A DNA stretch of 64,000 nucleotides, taken from NCBI GenBank assembly GCA_940337035.1, contig CALNHX010002811.1, forward strand, positions 62,001 to 126,000, given 5' to 3'. Of this stretch, positions 54,321-64,000 are shown in pieces; position 1 is the stretch's first letter; the number at the start of each line of letters is the position of its first letter. Both the position numbers and the translations under genes were made by a program. The stretch comes from Agriotes lineatus (Eukaryota; Arthropoda; Insecta; Coleoptera; Elateridae). The notes beneath the pieces are model-generated. The model did no database searches. It was not told where the DNA came from and saw nothing but the letters and a program-made list of their open reading frames with translations.

Positions 54321-54727
54321 ACTCTGCACTACTTCGATTGTTTAGAAATCACTAATTTTCACTTTCGAATCCAATTTTTAATCAGAATCTATAAAGTAGC
54401 TCAACGTGACTGTCTGAAGCAAACCACAGGTTTTCGCGAAACGAACGCCGCGAGTCGAGCTGCTGGAATGTGGTTCGTCTGCCTTGCCCCGTCGCTTTGC
54501 CCGTTTGTTGAGGTGCTCCGCACTTCGAGCGACGGGGCAAGGCAGAAGAACCACATTCCAGCAGCTCGACTCGCGGCGTTCGTTTCGCGAAAACCTGTGG
54601 TTTGCTTCAGACAGTCACGTTGTGCTACTTTATAGATTCTGATTAAAAATTGGATTCGAAAGTAAAAATTAGTGATTTCTAAACAATCGAAGTAGTGCAG
54701 AGTGCGCTGTTTGTTTAACTGTGTGCT
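54321..54727. repeat. Hinge of the palindrome
   Basis: The arms meet at 54496 and 54528 around a 31-nt loop (54497-54527) that itself contains GTGC-TCC-GCAC. The arm sequence next to the hinge is GC-rich (CCTTGCCCCGTCGCT) and pairs perfectly apart from rare changes. No gene crosses the hinge. Confidence 0.9.
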
Positions 54728-55512
54728 TTGGCAATTCTCCCACGTAGCCGGCGTGTGCTTTGACGTGGTGCAGGAGCTGCTATGATGTTCTCCTCCGCAT
54801 TTAACACATCTGAGGGGGTAGTGTGACAGTAGCGTTGAGCATGCTCGAACCTTTGGCAGCGGTGCGACTTTTCGACGACGGGACTGGGTCGCGTATATTT
54901 GGTGGAGACCCGCAGATGCAACATCTCCTTGATGTCGAACATTTTCTTTGTTGCGGCCGACTTCGCAAGCTGCACCAGAACGAGCGGGATGTGCTTACTG
55001 ACCCTGTCGATGTGCATCTGGGTGACGAAAGTGATCCCGAATCCTTTCGCACAGAGATCTTCTGTGACGTAAGTGACGTCGAGGGGTTACGAAATGTTCC
55101 TGATGTCCATGTTCAGGGATTTATTCTCCGTCACTTGGTAGGTGTGATAGGGGACTCTTTTCTTGCTGAGGAAGGCGGTCATGGCTCTGTAGTCATCAGA
55201 TGTGGCAGCATTCAAGCTGAAGCCTGCTTCGGTCGATTTGGCTTTTGCAAAGGTGATTTTCTCGGTTGAGAAGGTGGAGGAAAAAGCCGCGCAGTTGTTC
55301 TCGGAGCGGATAACGACTGGAGACACACGCTGGCTGGGGGGGGGGGGCTGCTCGGCTTGGGACGCTTCTTCAACTTGGCTCTTCAGAGCTTTGTAGTGGT
55401 TTGCCTGCTCGATGTGGGGCTTCTGGGCTGGCTGTAGTGGTTTTGTAGGCTTCTTCCGCATGCGGGCGACTTCCACGAAGTCTGTCTCCATTTGCTCCGT
55501 CTGTGAAAGCAA
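54715..55512 (-). pseudogene. Jockey-like fragment 3 (ORF1 N-terminal part), right arm
   Basis: Mirror of 53511-54320 with few changes. The N-terminal ORF (55512-55087) is open for 141 codons here, because the C-tract length differs from the left arm, where the proline run shifts frame after about 60 codons. The same stop follows DIRNIS. The knuckle again lacks one Cys. Confidence 0.82.
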
Positions 55513-56170
55513 CGTTAGAAGTCGGTGACCTCAGCTGGTGGGAGACTTTGAGGCGGCCTGCCCCTGGCGGGGTCCGATGCCTACTGGTTTGGCAGCTGCC
55601 TTCATTCGTGCGGTGGCGATGAGGTCACTTTTGTGCTTTACCTTGGTCTATCGCGCTTTCCATTTCTGTCAAATCTTCTACTGTCAGACGGATTCGGATC
55701 GGATTGACTACACCGAGATATCTTTTCCTTAAAACTTTGTCCATATGATCATTGATGGTGGCTTAATAAGAAATGAGTTGTACTTTTATTTCGTCGACAT
55801 CTTCTTGCGGGAGTCCATCGTAATGGTCGCTGAGGTCTATCCAAGGAATTGGTTATTGAAACGCTTGTTAAACGATTCTTTTTGCATACACGTCTTGTTG
55901 CACTATTCTCCGCCTCTGCGGAACATGTAGAATCGGCGACCCGAGAGCTTAAACCCAACACGTGCTCTTGGACTTCGAATTGTTGCAGGTACTAGAGCTG
56001 ACTGGCTGGATACGCCTGCTCTCCTCTGCTGCTGGCGTGGGTCTTCTTGTTAATATGAAACATTTTTCAATGCTGTCGAACTGGAGCTTTTCAGGGTCCT
56101 TAGATAAAACAGCGGTAGCCGTTTGGCTTTTACTGCTTACACGTTTCTGGCTTTGTGGTCTGGTTGTAAT
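55513..56170. other. Jockey-like non-coding sequence, right arm
   Basis: Mirror of 52851-53510. No gene. Confidence 0.5.
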
Positions 56171-57975
56171 TAGTCGGTTAGAATATACTTAGGGAGTTTT
56201 TCGTTGCTGTTGCGTTTCAACAACTGGCGCGATTTCTCGGAACGCGGTCAGATTCGATTGATCAATACCACAACAGATATTTTCTGCTAGTATTCGGACG
56301 TGTGCTTGTATGGAGTCCATGCCTAGGTCGTTGTATATGGTTTCATTGCGTACGAGCGTAGAGCCCTGTTAAGTTGGCATTTTCCGACTAGTTGCTGACG
56401 TGTTGGTTCCAGCCTTCATTGTAGAATTCCTTTATTGCTTGTTTCAGACATTCTTGTTTATTATTAAGAGGGCGTTTGATGGCCGGGTTCCTGATGATTT
56501 TCCATCTTTACACCAGCCTTCGTTTTTTCTTTTGGGACAGTTTTCGAGCACGGCGGTTGCAGTCAAGAATTTGCATCGCATTCTCAAGGGCCCTGCGGTA
56601 GGTTTTGGACGCAGTTGTCAACATTGTCAGTGATGATGATGTTGGGGTTGCAAATCTTGTATTTTTCTTTGTAGGTTTTCATTGTACTGACGCCAGTTCG
56701 TGGTGCATCTGGTTGTAGTTCGCGGTCCATCCTGCCTCGGACCTACGTTTACCGTGAGCAGTAGTGGGAGATGATCAGAGCTCAGGTCTTTCACTGTTTC
56801 CTGGGAGTAGTGGAATGGCAGACCCTCGACTAGTATAATGTCTAGCACATCGGGTTGGTCTTGATGACTGCTTGGGACATGCGTTGGTGCTCCCCTGGAT
56901 CTATGACCTCGTAGTTCTTTCCTGCTGTGTGGTTGAAGAGTCTGTGTCCTTCAGTGTTATTGACTCGAGATTCTCCGGCTTGATGTTTTGTGTTTAGACT
57001 CTCCTGAAATCGGCGTCCGGAGGTTGCGTGCCATAAAATCATCCAGATTATTGCGTTGCTAGAGGCGTCCTTGGTTGTTGCTAGGATGATATTAGTCTTA
57101 GATATCTGGCGGCTACTCTTATTTGGACCCCCGTGACCTCCAACTCGTTTGCTTGCAGCGTAACTTGGTACTGTGCGATTTTATCTTTTACTATAATATC
57201 GAGCCAGCCACTAGCTGGAATTCCTGCTATCTGCGGTCTGTCCGTTCGATAGGTTTGACAGTTAAGATACCTTTAGTGAGACTTTTGGTGTGATTTTGAT
57301 CATCATCACGTCGATGTTGAGTGGTTTAATGAGGTTTAGCATTTCTTGCATTTTGCACTGAATACCGTCGGCGTTCCAGTGGGCAATGTTTAGTTGTACG
57401 TCTACTGGTGCATTATACATCTTGTGTTATAATGTCACTTATTGACAGTTATTTTGCTGATCCATTGAGTGAGGTTATCCAAGTGGATCGTGAATCCCAT
57501 AGCTGCTATACAGCCTACTGGTGTTGTTTGGGTGCTGGTAGCTGCTTTCTGTTTTGCTATCCTGGGGTCGATGGGCACCTTGAAGCCGGTGACTGCTGTG
57601 TTGACGGCGGTGGCGGTTTTGGGAGGTGCAACAGCCTTGTAGGTGGCGGTGGCGTGTTTGGGTGTAGTGGCATTCTTGGGTGGTGCTGGAATCCTTTTAG
57701 AGGTGGTGCCTCGCGTCTTGGGTTAAAACAGATGCGGGAGCCGTACGAGCGCTGGCTGTTACAACTGAGGCGGCAGGGATCGCAATTGCATTGCTGCTGG
57801 TGAATGCTGTTGTTGTTGATGAGACCTCTTGCGCTGTTGAGCGGAGCAGGCTGTTTGTTTCTTATTCGTCTCCCGCCTTGTGTTTGGAAACCATCTTCGT
57901 TTTTCTCTGTGATTGGCTGTGATCCTGTTGGTTCTGCTAGTAGTGGGGCTCTCGCTAGTTTCTTTTTCTTTAGCT
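56171..57975 (-). pseudogene. Jockey-like fragment 2 with internal deletion, right arm
   Basis: Mirror of 49776-52850 without the 1.23-kb RT segment. The join lies near 56358-56364, where sequence matching left position 52667 abuts sequence matching 51433. The endonuclease parts (SSDHLPLLL near 56790) remain as on the left. Confidence 0.82.
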
Positions 57976-58780
57976 CAGCTTGATACTCCGGGCCTTTTCG
58001 ATAATTAACAGGATGCGGGCCGCTGTAGATTTTGCGTTGCTGGAGGTCTTTGGTTGTCGGTAGGCTGATATTAGTTTTAGATCTCTTGCGGCTACTCTTG
58101 CTTGGACCCTCGTGGTCTCCAGCTCGTTTGTTTGTAGTGTAACTTGCTGCTGTGCGAGTTTGCCTGTCACTAGAATATAGGTCCCCCTTCTAGTTGAAAT
58201 TCCTGCTATCTGCGGTCTGTCCGTTCCATAGGTTTGGTAGTTAGCTAACTTTAGTGAAACTTTTGGTGTGAGATGTGTCTCGTTGATCATCATCACGTTG
58301 ACGTTGAGTGTTTTATTGAGGTTTTGCATTTCTTGCATTTTGCACTGAATGTCGTTAGCGTTCCAGTGGACGATGTTTAGTTGTGTGTTTACTGGTGTAT
58401 TAACCGTCTTGTGTTATAATATCACTTATTTTGTTGATCCACTGAGATAGTTTGTCCAAGTGGATCGTGAATCACATAGCTGTTATGCAGCCTACTGGTG
58501 ATGTTTGGGTGTTGGTAGCTGCTTTAGGTTTTATTGTCTTGGGGACCGGTGGTCACCTTGAAACCGGTGGCTGCTCTGTTGGCGGCGGTGGTGGTTTTGG
58601 GAATTTACCGCCACCGTTGGAGGTCGTTGAATACTTTCGGAATTGTAAAATTTATTATAATTACTCTAGAGAGCAGAACTATAACACCGTGATATGTGGC
58701 CACCTTTGTCTTAATTTTCTATATAAATGAATGTAAACGATAACGCACATCATAGTCATGTCTATACTATTGGTAGTTGA
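57976..58780 (-). pseudogene. Jockey-like fragment 1, right arm
   Basis: Mirror of 49012-49775: MINETHLTPKVSLKLANY on the minus strand (58338-57970 frame), preceded by the proline-rich ORF1 tail at about 58610-58560. It differs from the left copy by a few bases (MQEMQ against MQEMR). Confidence 0.82.
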
Positions 58781-58904
58781 ATGTGTGGGTAATGTATTGC
58801 ATGCCGCGTATGCCTAGCCTATAAGATTAAATCCTAGACATAGGTATGAGCTCGCTTTAAGGGCATTCTAAGGCTGCAATTCGATTAAAAATATACATAC
58901 CGGT

Positions 58905-59423
58905 AACGATAAGTTTTATTATAGAGGTAAGGATCTCCATGTACTCACTATTTCACATGGTTCATATGAAATCGATCAGCTAAGTTCATATTTAGAAAAA
59001 CACGTAGAGAGCACCATACTAAGCGCAAACAATAATGCGCAAAAATGCGAAATTAAATCGATGTACACTGTGGATTTGTCAAAACCCGATTCTATTGGTC
59101 GAATGCTCGGATTCAAACCAATCGAATACAAACCTAACCACACTCACATATCTGAATTGGATATACAGATAAGTAAACACACGAATGTTTACATTGAATG
59201 CAACATCACACTAGGTTCTTATCGTAATAATTTACCTGCGCATATTCTGTATGGGTTTAGTATTTCCGTGGCGCCTGGGTTCCGTATGGAAAATGTTCTA
59301 AATGCACCTATTTATTTAGAGGTTAATGTCGAAACCATTTATAACATCGAGATCCGGCTCCTGAATTAGAAGGGTGAACTAATAGATTTTGGAAACGAGC
59401 AAGTTAGTGTAATCTTAGAGTAA
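58905..59423 (+). pseudogene. Maverick minor-capsid-type gene, right arm only, one in-frame stop
   Basis: The plus strand reads NDKFYYRGKDLHVLTISHGS, then YEIDQLSSYLEKHV, SKPDSIGRMLGFKPIEYKPN, ISELDIQISKHTNVYIECNI, GSYRNNLPAHILYGFSISVA and, after TAG at 59367-59369, ELIDFGNEQVSVILE before TAA at 59421-59423. The NDKFYY / GSYEI / S-x-GR-LGF / ECNIT order is what I associate with the short capsid (penton, minor capsid) protein of Polintons. The N-terminal start is unclear; the segment begins abruptly near 58800. It reads outward, like the polymerase next to it. It is 170 codons, in the usual short range. Confidence 0.7.
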
Positions 59424-59583
59424 ACTTGTTTTAATAAATGTATACTGTTTAGAATACAAAAATAAACGTCTTACCCACTTCGCTGATTTGAACCGAAATG
59501 ATGTATCCTAGGATGGTATTTCTACCGAAAAATAAAGAAAGATATATTTCGTTTACTAAATATATTTCAAATACAAGTAATAA

Positions 59584-60603
59584 ATGCAGCTTTGTAGACT
59601 CATATCGTTTTTGAGCGCGTCATCAGCATCTTATTTAGAATTCAAAATTTTAAAATTTTACATCATACATTAAGCCATTTAAATATGAAAGAGCTAAATC
59701 TTTTAATTAGAAAAGGAATTATTCCTTACGAGTACATGGATAGTTGGGAAAAGTTTAATGAAACGATTCTTCCGGAAAAGTCAAAATTTTATAATAAATT
59801 GAAACAAGCTGATATTTCCTAACAAGACTACAAACATGCACAGATGATTTGGAATGTATTTAAAATGAAAAATTTAGGAGAATACAGTGATATTTATCTG
59901 AAATGTGATGTTTTACTTTTGGCAGATAATTTTGCGAACTTTAGGACTAAATCTATAGAAACATATGGGTTAGATCTCAGTCACTTCTACACAACCCTCG
60001 GTTTTACGTTCCAGTGCATGCTCAAATATACAAAAGTTAAATTAGAATTGTTAACTGATATAGACATGTTGCTTTTTTATTGAAAGAGGTATTAGAGGTG
60101 TTATAAGTCAATGCTGTACCAAATATAGTAAAGCAAATAATAAATTTCTAAAAAATTATAATAACCCTTCTAAACACCTTCTAGATAAAGTAAATTTGCA
60201 TGGTTGGTCTACGAGTCAGTATTTACCTTTGAAAAATTTTAAATGGTTTAGTGAAAAACAAGTAAACTCCGTAACTTTGCAATGTATTCTTGATATTTCG
60301 GATGATGCTGAAGAAGGTATAATTTTAGAAGTAGATTTAGATTGTCCGCTACATTTGCATGATCTGCATAAATATTTTCCATTTTGCGCAGAACATAAAG
60401 TCCCTCCTGGAGGCAAACAAAAGAAACTACTTACAACTTTGGAACCTAAGACGCGGTATGTCATTCATTATATAAATCTAAATCAAGCTGGTCTTATAGT
60501 GCTAAAAATTCATAGGGTATTGAGTTTTAACCAATCCTTTTGGTTGAAAGACTATATAGACCTAAATACAAAATTACGAGCCCAGTCAACTAACACATTT
60601 TAG
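59584..60603 (+). pseudogene. Maverick polymerase B central fragment, right arm
   Basis: Mirror of 47534-48554, reading outward. It contains the same blocks (NLGEYSDIYLKCDVLLLAD at 59860-59935; LHGWSTSQYLPLKNFKWFSE from 60198). A single T missing near 59643 breaks the first block, which is open on the left arm. It also has Leu for Pro in LDLSHFYTT. The catalytic end of the polymerase is missing here too. Confidence 0.88.
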
Positions 60604-62760
60604 AAAAATTTATATAAATGAATAATGCATGTTTTGGAAAAACTATGGAAACTGTTAGACAGCATAGCACTTGTCTCTAGGTGGGATGTTAGATACGGTG
60701 CCAATTATTAAATTTCTCAACCCAACTTTCACAGCAGAACTATTCTAATTTCTCACAACTTTTGCATTGGTGCGTTGAAATTATTTTTACAGTGTCTATA
60801 TTTCGTTAATATCTTTGTATTTATAAGTATTAGTTACTTAGAATGCAATAAACAAAGTTCCTGAGATATCTTGTAGAAATTTACATTTCTAATTATTGAA
60901 AGCTGTATATGTTGTATAACGCGCCTGCTGCAGAATCGTAATTATAAAACCGACACACAATTATATTACCACTTTGCAGTCTAACGAACATTTATTATTA
61001 TTTACAGATTACTGTAAACAACTGACATACAAAAGAAAAAATGAGCTGTTTAAGTAGAAAATGCATGCAACGTTATAAACGGCACATAAGCTTTATATGA
61101 AAACGGAATGTTAATAATCTAAACGCGCTAAATACGGAACTGTCTTTGGTAACCTAAATTCAGAATTATTTACACAGGTACTTTTCAATTTTGAAAATAC
61201 AGGATCAGAATATTTAAATAGCCAACGAAATAAATCCAGTAAAATAAAATTTGATTTCGAAGCGAAGGTTCCAATTTATTAATTTTGCACATTGCCCGGC
61301 AAGAAAACATTCCAACTGCATTTCTTTGTCTAGACTTGAGCACAAAACAAGTTTTTTTGGCTGTAACGAAATTCCTGTCGTAGTTCTACATTCAGTTGCG
61401 ATCTGTCCGCCCGTCCGTTCTGTGTACATAACCCTGGTGGGTTCTCAGATACCTATATATTAAATTTTAACTATTTATTAGAAACAAATTGAATCGCTCG
61501 TACTCTATTCTTTAACGTACCGCATACATCATTTATCTACAAGCCTTTTATTGAACATAATCATTTTAATACTATATAGGAGTATACTATTCTAAATCGT
61601 TTGTCAATAAATGTCGTTTTACGAAATTTAATAGCGTGCAGGCGACATGTATATTAATCTTTTTCACAACCGGGATTTAAAAAGTAGTTTCTATAGTAAA
61701 CATATCGTAACAAAATTTCTTTATTTACGAAAACTGTCGTGGAAAGAATGCTTCAGAATATCATGCATGCTCCCATCGATGCTGCTGTAAATAAGTGACC
61801 AGTTTTAATCATTTTTATTAAAGTTCGGATACAATTTTTCAATGTCATGCACTGGTTACAATTAACGAGCACACTTTACAACCATTTTATAAAAGAACAC
61901 GGTCTAATTTTATTTTTTTGTTTCTTTCGTTAAGATCTGCAAGAACTTCTTTTGGAGCTGCTGGATCCTGCCAAACTGTGAGCTTGTTATTTTATATTTA
62001 ATCAGTACAATTTCTTATTAAGATTCTATATTATTAACTTTCAAATTCTGTTAACTGCTTGCATGCCATTAACCAACACACTTAGGCGAATGCGTTTTAA
62101 GGAGACGAGGTTAGACAATTTTGAATTGTATTTTGAAAATTAAAATAACAGCAGGTTTTTACCGACTTCACGTTGAGAGCCCTTTACGAAGGGTTTAAAA
62201 TCACCCGAGGCACGATGGTTAGACAAGATTGCAACCCTCGCGGTTGTGTTCATGACGGTGATTTTTTTATTCTCGCTTGATGTTGTGTATTATGATATCG
62301 CATCACATACATGTCAACCCATTTACGCTCCTTGTTACTCTCTCTGTTACATATAAACCTATGAACAAAATCAAGTAAAATGCTGCACGCAAACTAATAC
62401 AAACTCAATTTTACAGTCAAGGTTGCCAGCTCCTACTACTGACTTCAAGGTCACCATTTCTAATTATTGCAACGCACCTCCGTTTTCGCACAAGTCGACT
62501 TCTGGTGGGTAAGGACGCGGTGATTGCCACCACGAAAATACTCCAGGAGGCAGTTATCCAGAATCGGAACGGCCTTCAACTTCGCGGAGGAGCAGGACAA
62601 CGCCGAAGGAGTAGACAATAGCGTTACTGTACATGTTATGCAACTGATAAGTGATTATAGCATTAGTGTTAATTGTTTATCTGTATATATCTTTAGAGGT
62701 TATTAAAACAATTTATGAAAATATTTGCCTCTTTCATTAAACTTGTAGAAGTGTCAGGTT
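60604..62760. other. Right arm, unassigned AT-rich segment
   Basis: Mirror of 45360-47530. Short frames at 61251-61463 and 62524-62706 correspond to those on the left arm. No family recognised. Confidence 0.45.
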
Positions 62761-63393
62761 GACAACATGGTCTAAGCTAGGGTTCAAATGTAATTTGATG
62801 AGAACACTAACCATGGCCTCGGTTTCAAAGCCAAGTGTTGGGGGTAGTTCCAGAATTGAGATGTGGCCTTGAAGTTTAGCCGTGAGCTGTGGCCTTGAAA
62901 TTTGGCCTTAACTTGAAGTGTAGCCTCGGTTTCAAGAAAACGTGGTGGGGGGAGGTTCTAGAACTGTCCATGTGGTCTCGAAGTTTAGCCTTGAGCTGTG
63001 GCTTTGAAAATTGGCTTGAAGATGTGACCTTGGGTTCCTGCTTTCATGTGGTCGCGGAGTTTGCTTTGGCCTTGAACTCAAGGCCAACTGGTGGAGAGGC
63101 ACCAGCAAGCAACCTTGAACTAAAAGCCAACTGTGGGGAAGCTGTCCTAGCTCTGAACTAAAGTCCGACCTTGAAATCAAGGCTGAACAATGAGTGTTCC
63201 AGCTTTTCACGCCTTAACCTTGAATTGGAGGCCAAGTGGCGGGGAGAGGTTCTAGAACTGTCCATGTGGTCTCGAAGTTTAGCCTTGAGCTGTGGCTTTG
63301 AAAATTGGCTTGAAGATGTGACCTTAAAGTGTGGCCTCGGTTTCAAGGAAAAGTGGTGGGGGGAGGTTCTACAACTGTCCATTCTAACCTGCT
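62761..63393. repeat. Right terminal repeat region, one 294-bp unit fewer than the left
   Basis: Mirror of the left end with a single full unit and a partial one. The same TTGGCC/TCAAGG palindrome appears but with one change (TTTGGCCTTGAACTCAAGG). It ends CCATTCTAACCTGCT. Confidence 0.88.
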
Positions 63394-63399
63394 CTCTTC
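63394..63399. repeat. 6-bp target duplication CTCTTC, right
   Basis: Exact copy of 44439-44444. Confidence 0.88.
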
Positions 63400-64000
63400 C
63401 TTCATTTCAAATCCACTTGGTATCTTTTCTTAACAGCTCAATCTTAGGCAACGTTAACTCAAAATAATTTGCAATAAACTTTTTATAGTAGTTTAGTAGG
63501 CCAAGTAATCCTCTCAACGTCTTCAAGTTCTTGGGGCGAGGCAAATTCTTTATCTCCTCTATTCTTGTTTCACTAATTGTAACCCCATTATTACTTATTT
63601 CGTAGCCCAACTAACCTACATTTGTTTTTATAAATTGACACTTGGTCAAATTCAATTTTAACCCGTCTTCGTTTAATGTGCTAATTACTAATTCTAAATG
63701 TTCTAAATGTTGTTCCACATCTCGTGAAAATATCAAAATATCGTCTATGTAGCATTTGTTGCATGGCTCTTACCAATGCTGTACATGACATTGTCAAACC
63801 AAACGGGACCACTTTGAAATAAAAAAATTCTCCCTCTATGCAGAATCCTGTGTATTTCCTTGAGTCCTCGTGTAGCGGAATCAGCCAAAATGAGTTTTTC
63901 AGATCCAATTTAGTTAACACTTTCTTATCCCATATTTGACTCAATAAAACATCAATTGTCTGCGGACTTTCATACTGGGGTTTAGTAATTTGATTTATTC
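63400..64000 (-). pseudogene. Second Gypsy element, reverse transcriptase part, right of the palindrome
   Basis: The minus strand from the window edge reads VLTKLDLKNSFWLIPLHEDS, YFKVVPFGLTMSCTALVRAM, then in another frame CYIDDILIF (catalytic YIDD, about 63755-63730), and MGYEISNNGVTISETRIEEI with LRGLLGLLNYYKKFIANY (63610-63500), ending KDTKWI and a TGA at about 63407. The reading continues on the far side of the palindrome at 44438. There is at least one frameshift near 63740-63760 as well as the stop. The element runs off the window. Confidence 0.9.

Larger units (their letters stand above)
44445..63393. mobile_element. Giant palindromic Maverick/Polinton-like element (18.9 kb)
   Basis: The left arm (44445-54496) and right arm (54528-63393) are inverted copies across a 31-nt hinge. 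The termini are AGTAGGTTAG and the complement of AGCAGGTTAG, and the flanks are CTCTTC on both sides. AG ends, a 6-bp duplication and polymerase B sequence are established Maverick features; arms that span the whole element are not. Over shared sequence the arms differ by only scattered substitutions. Differences: one extra 294-bp terminal repeat and a SINE on the left, a capsid-like gene segment kept on the right, and a 1.2-kb Jockey segment missing on the right. No integrase, protease, ATPase or major capsid gene is seen. Confidence 0.85.

Noticed and set aside
54823..55269. 148-codon ORF found in both arms (plus at 54823, minus at 54201) as a conserved gene
   Set aside because: It is antisense to the Jockey ORF1 and appears twice only because of the palindrome.
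44445..63393. The palindrome as a sequencing fold-over artefact
   Set aside because: The arms differ by large indels and point changes, and a precise 6-bp duplication with AG/CT ends flanks the whole. Not fully excluded without reads.
1..64000. CRISPR arrays, bacterial operons, riboswitches, rRNA genes
   Set aside because: No regularly spaced short repeats, no ribosome-binding-site-led gene runs and no rRNA-like sequence; the content is eukaryotic.

Overview
This is a repeat-dominated stretch of an arthropod, most likely insect, nuclear genome. It is AT-rich, has no operons or bacterial-type genes, and almost every recognisable open reading frame belongs to a transposable element of an insect-typical lineage: Jockey and RTE non-LTR elements, Ty3/Gypsy, BEL/Pao with an env gene, hAT and TATACAGGG-ended miniature elements, Maverick/Polinton, and a tRNA-derived SINE. 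Only one locus looks like an ordinary host gene: a small secreted-protein gene starting at 27,462 with a TATA box and three phase-0 exons. Everything here was read by eye; no database search was run.

Layout. 1-4,988: an inverted fragment of a long LTR, a 5' part of a Jockey element on the minus strand that this LTR interrupts, a much older non-LTR endonuclease relic, and unassigned DNA. 4,989-15,672: a complete but inactivated Ty3/Gypsy element with unusually long LTRs (about 2.5 kb), a CAGT target duplication, tRNA-Lys-like primer site, gag, a textbook -1 frameshift signal, and pol. 16,150-26,718: a three-level nest. A TIR element contains a 10-kb BEL/Pao element (GTGTC duplication, minus strand, gag-pro, RT, integrase and a baculovirus-F-like env), and that env contains a 1.3-kb RTE insertion with a 13-bp duplication. 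27,400-29,400: the host gene fragment, with a hAT-type miniature element just downstream of exon 3. 30,000-36,700: an RTE-like relic, a 146-bp tandem repeat, and a nearly full-length damaged Jockey element on the minus strand. 36,695-38,164: adjoining foldback elements, one nested exactly at the centre of another.

38,400-44,320 holds a small unidentified gene-like ORF and two copies of an N-terminal Maverick DNA polymerase B relic, joined to the end of a second Gypsy element. 44,445-63,393 is the most striking object: a nearly 19-kb palindrome with arms of about 10.1 and 8.9 kb around a 31-nt hinge. Its ends start AG and finish CT, it is flanked by a perfect 6-bp duplication (CTCTTC), and it interrupts the RT/RNase H region of the Gypsy element. 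Those are the end and target features of Maverick/Polinton elements, and the arms carry polymerase B and, on the right arm only, a capsid-type gene. The arms are nearly identical at base level but differ by at least four large indels: a SINE, a capsid-gene segment, a 1.2-kb Jockey segment and one 294-bp terminal repeat. 63,400-64,000 is the rest of the interrupted Gypsy RT, running off the window.

Nothing in the window appears to be a working autonomous element: every long reading frame seen carries stops, frameshifts or deletions. The interest lies in the nesting order, the palindrome, the preserved frameshift signal and the small host gene.
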